A DNA stretch of 40,305 nt from positions 1-40,305 of IMG/VR virus record IMGVR_UViG_3300032236_000810; one strand, given 5' to 3'. Shown piece after piece: positions 6,020 to 13,417 of the stretch. The notes below the pieces were generated by a model. It had not been told where the DNA came from and did not search any database. It saw nothing but the letters and a program-made list of their open reading frames with translations. The DNA comes from a virus. Position 1 is the stretch's first letter. The number at the start of each line of letters is the position of its first letter. The translations under genes were made by a program, and so were the position numbers.

Positions 6020-6027
6020 GACCGTTA

Positions 6028-6228
6028 TTATTCATTTAGGAGAGTAGGATTCGAACCACCCTCAGAGATAAAATCCTCTGCCAGTTGTTCGGCAAGTTCC
6101 TCATTTGTATGATATGTCTTCTTAATACTCTGATTGTTCATGAGGTATTCTACTGAGTATCCAGAGATGGATGCATAGTAAATACGTGCCTCACGATTAC
6201 CAGCAGAATATTGATGTATTAGTTGCAT
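6028..6228 (-). CDS. small hypothetical protein, 66 aa
   Basis: Starts MQLIHQYSAGNREARIYY, with a beta-rich first half and a helix TNEELAEQLAEDFISEGG. It sits directly downstream of the large HExxH/VWA gene, nine bases away, so is probably in the same operon. Its last codons contain a chance tRNA-like 3' sequence (see rejected items). Not recognised. Confidence 0.6.
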   Translation of the reverse strand: MQLIHQYSAGNREARIYYASISGYSVEYLMNNQSIKKTYHTNEELAEQLAEDFISEGGSNPTLLNE

Positions 6229-6237
6229 AATTAACTC

Positions 6238-8499
6238 CTATGAAATAAGTCCAATAAAACGATTTAATATAACTCTGTTAGAGATTTTGTTACCAGCATA
6301 CTTGGAGAATGCAGTTACAAGGCTCTTAGTTGTTTTTGCATTGGTTTTGAATTCTTCCTCTTCATCAAAAGCACCCTTATCAGATCTAAGAAGATAGTAT
6401 TCATCAAAACCAATACTAGTGGCAACAGCATGTTTTTCCTTTTTAAATTCTTGATTCACTTTGTCATGTGATTCATAATCAGGGAAAAAAGTATATATCT
6501 TATTTTTCAACTGTTTACTACTAAGAATATAGAATCCAATGATGTTACAGTTAGTCCTCAACTTCAATAACTTAATAAATGCAGCGGTCTGATCATAAGA
6601 ACTACTAACATTCTTGATTCTTACCTGATGCCTTGTCTTAGGGTCAGTAAGCACAATAACATTAGGTCTGAAACCATTAGTAGTATAATCTCCACGACTA
6701 AGGTATTTCAAATTACCATATGCATCATAATAACCATTTGATGGATTACCTTCACCATCAGTCAAGAATACCGTATTGACTATTTGTAACCTATACTTCT
6801 TCTGAAACTGCGGAATGATTTCCATAGCACTAACAATAACCTCATTCAATGGAGTACCATTCATATAAAAGATTGATGGTGGACTAATCTTATGTGCAGA
6901 AAGTGAAAGCATTACACCGGCTGCATATGCAAACTCAGATGCTGACATACGACTAGAGAAAATGTTTACCAATCTAAAATCATGTTTCAATTGAATCTCA
7001 TTTGCATTAATTTTCTGATCAGAATTAATACCATAACTGTCAGTGAAAGAATATACTTCATATGGAATATTAACTTTCTTACAGAACATAACCAGATTCA
7101 TTAACTGCTTTACAGTATTATCAATATGTTGAGTCATAGAACCAGACCAATCCAAGAACATGATCAGACCATGTGATTTGCCATTAGGTGTTACAGTGAT
7201 CTTCTTGAAGATATCTTCATTGAACTTGTAAGAGAAAATCTTATCCATGTTCAAGTCACCTGTCTTAGCAGTAGATGCTTTCTTCATCTGATCTGCATTC
7301 TTACGTAGTTCAAACTCCTTGACCATATAAGATACAACTTTCATACTTTCCTTACGGAACTTTTGAAACCCTTCAGTGTCAACAGTTTTATAACCATAAT
7401 ATTCCATCCACTTTTTATCAATCTGAGATACATGTTCAGCATAAATCTTATATGTTTCTTTATAATCAATAATCATTGGTTCAACATTGATCTTAGGAAG
7501 ATTCATATAGAAATAATTTTCATTTGATTCAGCAAACAGTTGAGATTCATTCTCTCTGTATGCATCATCAGTATGTGAACGAATGTCTTCTTCATCTACA
7601 GATGGTTTTCTGCCGCCTTTTTCATCGATTTCTGAATTATTTTCATTAGGTTCATCACCTTCATCCTCTCCAGATTCGTTATCAGAGTTAGAGGAATCAT
7701 CTTGATTCTCTTCTTCAGTTTCCTCCCCCTCTTGACCTTTTGAAATTTCGTCAGAATTTTCACCCTCTTCAGATTCTGTTTCCTGCCTTTTGTCCGAAAC
7801 ACTTTCTTCTTCTGGTTCTTCTCCCTTTTTACCCAGAAACTTTTTACCATCCTCGGACTGTTCCTCATCGGATTCATCATAATCATCACCTTCTAGGTTT
7901 TCTAAGTCAAGTTCATTGAGTTCATCTTGGAGTTGTTTCTCCATTTCCTCTCTCATGAACTTGGTGATACGTTTTGTCAACTCAACAACTTCTTCATAAG
8001 TGTTAGTAGATTCAACTTCATCAAGAAGAACACGTTCCTCATCATTGAATTTGATGTTAAGACCTGCACCAACCTTGCAATGTAGGTTAATACGGTCAAT
8101 GAAGTTCATGACATCAAGGTTTTTACCTTCAGTTGCAAAGAAATTCTTTGCAAACAATGCATTATATGCTTTAACAAAGGAATGACGAATACCTGGATAT
8201 TTGTATTTGATCTTACGTTCAATACGAGAGTCCTCAACAACGTTAAGAACAGACATGTTAACATTGTCTTCACGTGTCTGAAGCATTTCTTCAAATGGAG
8301 TATACAGTGCATGACCAACTTCATGACCCATAAACAAGTCATATGTCCAAGAATCAATCTTAGAATCAAGAACAGGAACAGTAAGAATGCGATTCTTAAC
8401 ATCAAATGATGCCGTAGATACATTTCTTTGCTCAATGTGCAAATTCTCAGTTGCCATTAACTTAGCAAGAAGTGATTTTGTTTCAAGAAGTTGTGTCAT
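6238..8499 (-). CDS. HExxH metallopeptidase-like protein with VWA domain (CobT-like), 753 aa
   Basis: The N-terminal domain carries HEVGH (residues 59-63), a zinc-metallopeptidase motif, followed by an acidic motif VVEDSRIE (about 87-94) likely to supply further ligands. A long Asp/Glu/Ser-rich linker spans roughly residues 190-330. The C-terminal half is a von Willebrand A domain with the metal-ion site DWSGS in MFLDWSGSM. The order peptidase-like domain, acidic linker, VWA is that of CobT-like proteins, which usually work with a MoxR/CobS-type AAA+ ATPase. Large T4-like phages encode both, but the ATPase is not in this window. A chaperone-like or protein-remodelling role is inferred. It is read from the minus strand behind a GAGGAAA site. 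Confidence 0.8.
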   Translation of the reverse strand: MTQLLETKSLLAKLMATENLHIEQRNVSTASFDVKNRILTVPVLDSKIDSWTYDLFMGHEVGHALYTPFEEMLQTREDNVNMSVLNVVEDSRIERKIKYKYPGIRHSFVKAYNALFAKNFFATEGKNLDVMNFIDRINLHCKVGAGLNIKFNDEERVLLDEVESTNTYEEVVELTKRITKFMREEMEKQLQDELNELDLENLEGDDYDESDEEQSEDGKKFLGKKGEEPEEESVSDKRQETESEEGENSDEISKGQEGEETEEENQDDSSNSDNESGEDEGDEPNENNSEIDEKGGRKPSVDEEDIRSHTDDAYRENESQLFAESNENYFYMNLPKINVEPMIIDYKETYKIYAEHVSQIDKKWMEYYGYKTVDTEGFQKFRKESMKVVSYMVKEFELRKNADQMKKASTAKTGDLNMDKIFSYKFNEDIFKKITVTPNGKSHGLIMFLDWSGSMTQHIDNTVKQLMNLVMFCKKVNIPYEVYSFTDSYGINSDQKINANEIQLKHDFRLVNIFSSRMSASEFAYAAGVMLSLSAHKISPPSIFYMNGTPLNEVIVSAMEIIPQFQKKYRLQIVNTVFLTDGEGNPSNGYYDAYGNLKYLSRGDYTTNGFRPNVIVLTDPKTRHQVRIKNVSSSYDQTAAFIKLLKLRTNCNIIGFYILSSKQLKNKIYTFFPDYESHDKVNQEFKKEKHAVATSIGFDEYYLLRSDKGAFDEEEEFKTNAKTTKSLVTAFSKYAGNKISNRVILNRFIGLIS

Positions 8500-8538
8500 A
8501 ATGTAGATTTCCTCTTTGTTCTCTCAGTGTATGGTGAT

Positions 8539-8567
8539 ATTATACCATAGAAAATGGTAAAAGTCAA
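8539..8567 (-). promoter_or_regulatory. consensus sigma70 promoter
   Basis: On the minus strand TTGACT (8567-8562), 17 bases, TATAAT (8544-8539). TATGG and CCATA flank the -10 as an inverted repeat, as at 2502 and 5091. It drives the HExxH/VWA gene at 8499; its -35 lies in the last codons of the upstream gene. Confidence 0.85.
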
Positions 8568-8743
8568 TCATTTTTTCTACTTACAACAATAACATTACCT
8601 TTTACACCCATTTTCATTTCTGTAACAAGAACAGTTCCTTCATCCCAACCCAATTCTTCGATGAGTTCATCAGGAATAGTAATAAAATAAGATGGGTCTA
8701 GTTCATTATCAACTTTTATTGCACATTTATATGTTTTTCCCAT
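8564..8743 (-). CDS. AbrB/MazE-like swapped-hairpin protein, 59 aa
   Basis: The motif FITIPDELIEELGWDEGTVL followed by GNVIVVSRK is typical of the SpoVT/AbrB/MazE swapped-hairpin DNA-binding fold, which works as a dimer. Start taken at ATG 8743, coupled as TGATG with the upstream stop; a GTG one codon earlier is less likely. No toxin partner of the MazF or VapC kind is adjacent. A transcription-regulator role is inferred from the family. The stop overlaps the next promoter's -35, which may matter for its own regulation. Confidence 0.65.
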   Translation of the reverse strand: MGKTYKCAIKVDNELDPSYFITIPDELIEELGWDEGTVLVTEMKMGVKGNVIVVSRKND

Positions 8744-8919
8744 CACATATCATACCTTGGTTCATCAAGAATAAGAATCTTACCCTGATCCTTTGCCTTT
8801 TTCATCAAAGTTAACTCTTCTACGAAAGAATATAACTCATCCAGTGAAAGATCACCCAATGCAAGTTCCATTGCATAGTCATCATCTTGTTCTTCTAACC
8901 CATAAACTCTATCAAACAT
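8743..8919 (-). CDS. small acidic hypothetical protein, 58 aa
   Basis: Runs from ATG 8919 to TGA 8743. An acidic helical protein (MFDRVYGLEEQDDDYAMEL... LSLDELYSFVEELTLMKK), ending LDEPRYDM. Its ribosome-binding site (GAGGAG) lies inside the last codons of the HNH endonuclease gene, with which it overlaps by eight bases. Not recognised. Confidence 0.55.
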   Translation of the reverse strand: MFDRVYGLEEQDDDYAMELALGDLSLDELYSFVEELTLMKKAKDQGKILILDEPRYDM

Positions 8920-9388
8920 AAGTAAAATACTCCTCTTCTGCTTTCTTTCTTGATTTTATAGCATCATCAATACATGAAAATGATCCTAAATGAATTAATT
9001 TGTTTTCAACTCTAATATACGATATCCATCTATTGATTGATTTGTGCCACGTAACACCTTTATGTCCAGATTTATTATTTTTATTCAAATTTCTATTTTG
9101 TCCATTTTCTTTATTATTATTTGGACATAATCTTAAATTTTCTATTCTGTTATCATCTCTTATTCGGTTAATGTGATCTATTTGACAAGATGGTAATTCA
9201 CCAGTATGATATAACCAAACTAAACGATGTTCTCTATACTGTTTTCCGTCAATTTTTATTATAATATAACCATCAATTTTTGTTCCACATCTTATACCTT
9301 TGAGTTTATTGTGTTTATTGTCATTCTTCCAAAGAAAATATCCATTTTTATTATATTCAAATAATTCTATTAATCTTTCCTGATTCAT
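8912..9388 (-). CDS. HNH homing endonuclease with AP2-like DNA-binding domain, 158 aa
   Basis: The central segment REHRLVWLYHTGELP, CQIDHINRIRDDNRIENLR is the His-Asn-His nuclease core: a histidine in the first strand, then DHINR, then N-RIENLR. The C-terminal part (KSGHKGVTWHKSINRWISY) is an AP2-type DNA-binding domain, a combination common in free-standing phage homing endonucleases. It is wedged between two small conserved genes with a 4-base overlap upstream and an 8-base overlap downstream. It thus sits as a mobile insertion without disrupting either, and supplies the ribosome-binding site of the next gene. Confidence 0.9.
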   Translation of the reverse strand: MNQERLIELFEYNKNGYFLWKNDNKHNKLKGIRCGTKIDGYIIIKIDGKQYREHRLVWLYHTGELPSCQIDHINRIRDDNRIENLRLCPNNNKENGQNRNLNKNNKSGHKGVTWHKSINRWISYIRVENKLIHLGSFSCIDDAIKSRKKAEEEYFTYV

Positions 9389-9729
9389 AATACCTCATTT
9401 TTACGACCAAGAGAAGCTGGATTCATGTCTTTTGTGACATAAACATAGTTTCCTTTGTGGAGTGGAGCAAGACATTGACCAACATGTTCAACAATCTTAC
9501 GATCAGATTCAGATAATTTGTGGAAATCACGCATAATGCCTGATTTTGTGAGTGCGCCAGTAACACCCATATCAAGAGATCGGTATTCTGGTGCAATTCT
9601 GTCACTGGGAATGGACAGGTTATAACTAGTCAAGGGTCTAAACTCTTGATTTCTAGATATTTTTTGCTTTGAAACAACATTTTTGGGTTTGCGTTTAGGT
9701 TTGTACTTTGGTACAGCACAATAAATCAT
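9385..9729 (-). CDS. conserved T4-like phage protein, 114 aa
   Basis: A basic N-terminus rich in K and P (KYKPKRKPKNVVSKQK), a middle with the helix GIMRDFHKLSESDRKIVEHVG, and an end resembling a small T4-like cyanophage protein that also closes with a KGGY/VI-x-KxD-type strand and GRK. Function unknown. It overlaps the HNH gene by four bases and is preceded by a consensus promoter at 9764-9792. Confidence 0.6.
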   Translation of the reverse strand: MIYCAVPKYKPKRKPKNVVSKQKISRNQEFRPLTSYNLSIPSDRIAPEYRSLDMGVTGALTKSGIMRDFHKLSESDRKIVEHVGQCLAPLHKGNYVYVTKDMNPASLGRKNEVL

Positions 9730-9763
9730 AATATATCACCATTTTTTTGAGTTTGTGGTGTAT

Positions 9764-9792
9764 ATTATACTACACTTACCCAAAAATGTCAA
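9764..9792 (-). promoter_or_regulatory. perfect consensus sigma70 promoter
   Basis: On the minus strand TTGACA (9792-9787), 17 bases, TATAAT (9769-9764). GTGTA and TACAC bracket the -10 as a short inverted repeat, different in sequence from the CTATGG/CCATAG pairs. It reads into the gene at 9729. Confidence 0.85.
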
Positions 9793-9801
9793 GAGATTTA
9801 C

Positions 9802-10002
9802 TTAGTCAAAGTAGTAATCTTTCTCTCTTTCGTAGATTTTATATTCTTTTACTTTGAATCTTGTTGTTGTTACGTTTTTAGAACGTTTAACTTCAACACT
9901 TTCATTATTTTTCTTCTTGTTTTTTAGAAAAGTTCCACCAAATCCTTCATAATCTTCTTCATAAAGATGATTTTTATGAATATTTGCTAAGTTCTTTGCC
10001 AC
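9802..10002 (-). CDS. small basic hypothetical protein, 66 aa
   Basis: Lysine-rich protein (MAKNLANIHKNHLYEED..., LKNKKKNNESVEVKRSK), ending in an aromatic acidic tail YEREKDYYFD. Probably disordered or nucleic-acid-binding by composition. GGAGC lies upstream of ATG 10002. It is the last gene of the run that includes RNase H. Not recognised. Confidence 0.55.
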   Translation of the reverse strand: MAKNLANIHKNHLYEEDYEGFGGTFLKNKKKNNESVEVKRSKNVTTTRFKVKEYKIYEREKDYYFD

Positions 10003-10051
10003 TTTAAAGCTCCTGTTTCATGTTTATGCCTTTATTTTACTACCAGGCATG

Positions 10052-10480
10052 TTATGGTAGCATGTCAGGGAATGCTTCCTTGACAAATTCATAACTTAAT
10101 CCTTGAACACCTTGATCTTTCTTGAAAATCCCGATAATAACTTCTGCTTCTCTAGGTTCAAGAGACTCAAGTAACTGAATTAGAAGTTCATTTTGTTTTC
10201 TTGGAGTTAAACTTTCAGCTTTTGAATCACCGACACGAAATAAGTATAGTTTTCTAAGTTCTGTTCCTAATTGACATACAGAAATTCCTGGTTTAGTATC
10301 AGGAACTTTATAGTTATCAGGCATTTCTTTTATTAACCACTGCCAATCGGGGTGATATGTTAGTTTTAGGGTATTGACTAGAGTTTGTGATAAATTCTTT
10401 TGTATCACTAACATTCTTTCTTGATGTGTGTTTGCCATTTCAAATTCATCAAACACTTCGTACATATTTTTATTAGACAT
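10052..10480 (-). CDS. conserved T4-like phage protein (DUF6433-like), 142 aa
   Basis: An all-helical protein with the start MSNKNMYEVFDEFEMANTHQ and a later segment LLESLEPREAEVIIGIFKKD. I recall this pattern from a conserved family in T4-like cyanophages and relatives (DUF6433-like), with no established role. It is coupled by TAATG to the RNase H gene, in the place where T4 keeps replication accessory genes such as the helicase loader. A replication role is possible on position alone. Confidence 0.65.
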   Translation of the reverse strand: MSNKNMYEVFDEFEMANTHQERMLVIQKNLSQTLVNTLKLTYHPDWQWLIKEMPDNYKVPDTKPGISVCQLGTELRKLYLFRVGDSKAESLTPRKQNELLIQLLESLEPREAEVIIGIFKKDQGVQGLSYEFVKEAFPDMLP

Positions 10481-11340
10481 TAAAATTCCTCAATAACTTC
10501 CATTAGGTTCATAAGTTTCTTTTCCATAAAGTAATTAACCAATCTATTCTTTGGTGCTGGTTTTACTTCTTCATAGGTATTTATTATTTTTTCTTTTATA
10601 TCGGTTGGGATATGTTCTAGGTCAATCAACATCTGATTTCTACTGAATCCCGTCTTGGCATAGTTATCTTTCCACTCATTCCAATCCTCAGCAAGAAGTT
10701 TGTCAAGAGTACCCTTAGTGATTGGTTTCTGTCTAAAATCGTTTACAAAACAATCTGGTGGAGAAAATACGTTAGGAATACCATCTCCCTTATCACCACG
10801 AATAATCTTTTCCTTTAGTTCTTCATGTGGGTTCTTTGAAACAAGGTATTTCTTTTGAGCAGGATTATATTGCTTAATAGAATACTTTCCTGTGTTGTAT
10901 TTCTGTAGTTGCAAGAAGTCACCATCACTAGAAAGAATAAGAACATTCTCATGTGCAACATGTCTAGGTGCCAAAGTTCCGATAATATCATCTGCTTCGG
11001 CACGTTCAACATCAATGACCTTGTATGGGAAGTTTTCTTTTAGTTCTTCCTTAAATCTAGCAAGCATATCAAAAATAAGATGCCAATCTAGATCGGACTT
11101 ATCACGTGTTTTCTTACGACCAGCTTTATAGAATGGGAAGACCTCTCTTCTCCAATACTTACGATTATCACAACACATAATAACTTCACCATATTCCTTA
11201 CGGAAGTTCTTCATGTGTGTTCTAATAATGTTAAGGATCATATGTCTAATAAGATCCTCTTGTAGTTTGTTACTCTTCTGGTTGTTGATCTGTGCCATCA
11301 ACCCAGAAATAAGTACTTGATTCAAATCAATCAATATCAT
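10480..11340 (-). CDS. rnh: RNase H / 5'-3' exonuclease (FEN family)
   Basis: This resembles T4 RNase H (about 305 aa; here 286). It removes RNA primers and adjacent DNA from lagging-strand fragments. The acidic metal-binding residues of the FEN fold can be followed: MILIDLNQ at the start, VIMCCDNRKYWRRE (about 53-67), ERAEADDIIGTLA (about 112-124), SSDGDFLQL (about 136-145) and RGDKGDGIPN (about 181-190). The order is as in the family and no key residue is missing. It is coupled by TAATG to the 142-aa gene downstream. Confidence 0.88.
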   Translation of the reverse strand: MILIDLNQVLISGLMAQINNQKSNKLQEDLIRHMILNIIRTHMKNFRKEYGEVIMCCDNRKYWRREVFPFYKAGRKKTRDKSDLDWHLIFDMLARFKEELKENFPYKVIDVERAEADDIIGTLAPRHVAHENVLILSSDGDFLQLQKYNTGKYSIKQYNPAQKKYLVSKNPHEELKEKIIRGDKGDGIPNVFSPPDCFVNDFRQKPITKGTLDKLLAEDWNEWKDNYAKTGFSRNQMLIDLEHIPTDIKEKIINTYEEVKPAPKNRLVNYFMEKKLMNLMEVIEEF

Positions 11341-11355
11341 TATATAACCTATATT

Positions 11356-11703
11356 TTAGTGCAATTCAGTGGGTTTCAATGTTTTTACTACACCATCATT
11401 AATTTTTTGTGAAGTAGTAGTTTTCTTGTGTATAATACCATACCAACCAGATTCAATTAAATTAGACATATAAACTAATGGATCTGTCAGAATTGCTTCA
11501 AAGTTGTCAAAGTGTACATTTCCACAAGGAAGATCTTTAACCAAAGTGATATGATATATATCACCAAGTTTACTTCCTCCTACCGCAACACCATCATCAC
11601 AATATTCACCACCTTCTATAGAAACCAATCCCTCTGCTTGTCCGGGTAAGAATGACAAACAATCATAACTCTTACCTTTCATATCTTCTAGTTCTAGTAA
11701 CAT
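11356..11703 (-). CDS. hypothetical protein, 115 aa
   Basis: Starts MLLELEDMKGKSYDCLSFLP. Glycine-rich and beta-rich in the middle (GGEYCDDGVAVGGSKLGDIY), with a C-terminal segment ESGWYGIIHKKTTT. No family recognised. It is the first gene after the consensus promoter at 11738-11766 and precedes RNase H by 15 bases, so is probably co-transcribed with it. Confidence 0.6.
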   Translation of the reverse strand: MLLELEDMKGKSYDCLSFLPGQAEGLVSIEGGEYCDDGVAVGGSKLGDIYHITLVKDLPCGNVHFDNFEAILTDPLVYMSNLIESGWYGIIHKKTTTSQKINDGVVKTLKPTELH

Positions 11704-11737
11704 GTATCCCTTCCCCTAGTTGTGGCTAATGAAGATC

Positions 11738-11766
11738 ATTATACATCAAATCATGTCATGTGTCAA
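11738..11766 (-). promoter_or_regulatory. perfect consensus sigma70 promoter
   Basis: On the minus strand TTGACA (11766-11761), 17 bases, TATAAT (11743-11738). The -35 lies inside the last codons of the GIY-YIG gene. It serves the 115-aa gene and RNase H. Confidence 0.85.
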
Positions 11767-12175
11767 GTAGAATCTTTAAGTGGTTCCTGTGAACTCTTAC
11801 CATAATCCAATGATTATAGAATTCATTTGGTTTGCGTAGAACATCTTGTACAAACTGTTCTCTTGCTTCCATATAGTTACATTCACCCTTAGAAAGACAT
11901 AGGTGAATTATTTCTCTGGTGAATAGGTCTTTACCAAGTTCTTTTACATCATCCTTTAGATCTTGGTTAGATCCATAGTATGATTTCCAATCACTTTGTA
12001 CTTTCATTCTTTTCTTCTTACCTTTAACTTGTTTGGTCTTGGTAGAATAAAAGAACTTCTTGCCTATGTATTTTTTGTTGGTGGAAAGGTTGGTGATGAT
12101 ATAGACGAATCCATAATTATCACCAACCATATCTTCTGTAAATATTTCTTTATTATAAGTCCATTCTAATGCCAT
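11756..12175 (-). CDS. GIY-YIG family endonuclease, 139 aa
   Basis: GFVYIITNLSTNKKYIGKK at about residues 22-40 is the GIY...YIG signature strand pair. The downstream region SDWKSYYGSNQDLKDDV and the glutamate in NYMEAREQFVQDVL fit the catalytic core. The protein is short, with no separate DNA-binding domain, as in Seg-like or stand-alone phage GIY-YIG nucleases. It overlaps the upstream zinc-ribbon gene by ten bases. It may be a homing endonuclease sitting just downstream of nrdB, a common homing neighbourhood in T4-like phages. Confidence 0.8.
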   Translation of the reverse strand: MALEWTYNKEIFTEDMVGDNYGFVYIITNLSTNKKYIGKKFFYSTKTKQVKGKKKRMKVQSDWKSYYGSNQDLKDDVKELGKDLFTREIIHLCLSKGECNYMEAREQFVQDVLRKPNEFYNHWIMVRVHRNHLKILLDT

Positions 12176-12366
12176 GATTCCTCATCCAATTCATCTTCTC
12201 CGTCTATATAGTCGGAATCGGATTCATCGGACAGATCTTCAATTGGTTCACCACAAAATGGGCAGTATTCTGGATATTCTTTAGATGATAACATTTCGTT
12301 ATAATTCACCAGAAATACTGATTCACATTCATGACATTCTCCATTTATTGTTTTTATTATTGACAT
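12166..12366 (-). CDS. small zinc-ribbon protein with acidic tail, 66 aa
   Basis: C11-H-E-C14 and C35-P-F-C38 make a two-knuckle zinc ribbon. The last 25 residues are almost all D, E and S. Such small ribbons are common in phages. No function is recognised. It lies between nrdB and the GIY-YIG gene. Confidence 0.6.
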   Translation of the reverse strand: MSIIKTINGECHECESVFLVNYNEMLSSKEYPEYCPFCGEPIEDLSDESDSDYIDGEDELDEESWH

Positions 12367-12381
12367 TTAATTCCTTGATGT

Positions 12382-13365
12382 TTAGTTTGCCCAAACATCA
12401 CCCCAACTTCCAGATAAAGCACCTTTTGCATAGTCAGTAGCCCTATTCTCAAAAAAGTTGGTGTGTGTTGGCGCATTAATCATTTCCTCTACCCAGGGCA
12501 ATGGGTTCCTTTTTACTTTAAAGATTCCTTTCAATCCCAATGAGATCAAACGGCGATCTGTGATATAACGAATGTATTTCTTAACATCCTCTGATGTCAA
12601 ATCTTCCATTGCACCAGTTGAGAATGCCAAGTCAATAAACTTATCTTCTAATTCAACCATTCTTTCAGCAATAGTATAAATCTTTGATTTCAGATCATCA
12701 TTCCAAATCTCACGATTTTCCTCTATATATGTCTTGAACAATTTGATCATTCCTTCTGTATGTTGAGTTTCATCAACAATAGACCAAGTGACGATCTGAC
12801 CCATTCCTTTCATCTTTCCATGTCTTGGGAAGTTAAGAAGCATTATAAATGAAGAAAATAACTGCATCCCTTCAGTGAAAGCAGAAAAGACAGCAATATG
12901 GGTAGCGGTAGATTCAATAGTGCCGTTTTTAGACGATATATCCATAACATAGTCGTGTTTCTCCTTCATCTCTGCATATTCAAGGAATTCATTATATGTG
13001 GTCTCAGGAAGACCCAGAGTTTCAATAAGATGACTGTAAGCTGCAATATGTAATGATTCTCTTGCTGCAAACCCAAGAAGCATCATACGAACTTCTGGTT
13101 GTGGGAAATGTGGCAGATAGTTGTTTACATAACCACCTGCAACGTCAATATCCCCTTGAGTGAAGAATCTAAAAATTTGTGTAAGGAAATGCTTTTCCTC
13201 TTTAGATAACTTCTTCTTCCAATCTTGAACGTCTTCTAGCATTGGAACTTCTGTGTGTAACCAATGGGACTGCTCATGCTTTAACCATGCATCATATGCC
13301 CAAGCATAGGAAAACGGGCGGAAGTATGTTCTTTCTTCTGTTAATTTTGATTTTCTATTCTTCAT
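12382..13365 (-). CDS. nrdB: ribonucleotide reductase class I small subunit
   Basis: NrdB houses the di-metal tyrosyl radical cofactor used by NrdA to make deoxyribonucleotides. The metal-ligand motifs are in order: QGDIDVAGGY (Asp), ARESLHIAAY (Glu, His and the radical Tyr seven residues after the Glu), FTEGMQLFSSF (Glu) and VDETQHTEGM (Glu, His). Length (327 aa) is normal. The C-terminal tail EN.ATDYAKGA..GSWGDVW follows the usual pattern for NrdA binding. It is directly downstream of nrdA with a 52-base gap. Confidence 0.95.
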   Translation of the reverse strand: MKNRKSKLTEERTYFRPFSYAWAYDAWLKHEQSHWLHTEVPMLEDVQDWKKKLSKEEKHFLTQIFRFFTQGDIDVAGGYVNNYLPHFPQPEVRMMLLGFAARESLHIAAYSHLIETLGLPETTYNEFLEYAEMKEKHDYVMDISSKNGTIESTATHIAVFSAFTEGMQLFSSFIMLLNFPRHGKMKGMGQIVTWSIVDETQHTEGMIKLFKTYIEENREIWNDDLKSKIYTIAERMVELEDKFIDLAFSTGAMEDLTSEDVKKYIRYITDRRLISLGLKGIFKVKRNPLPWVEEMINAPTHTNFFENRATDYAKGALSGSWGDVWAN

Positions 13366-13417
13366 GTTCTATCCAAGTATGTTTGTATCCAGTCTTCTTT
13401 TCATTATGTTTCACCAC

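Noticed and set aside
6028-6062. tRNA-like 3' end (GGTTCGAATCCT followed by ACTCTCC) on the minus strand
   Set aside because: It lies inside the last codons of the 66-aa gene, the T-stem does not pair properly, there is no CCA and no matching 5' half, so it is not a tRNA gene and probably chance.
7596-7889. Out-of-frame reading across the acidic linker of the VWA protein
   Set aside because: It is a shadow of the Asp/Glu-rich coding repeat and yields only lysine-rich low complexity.
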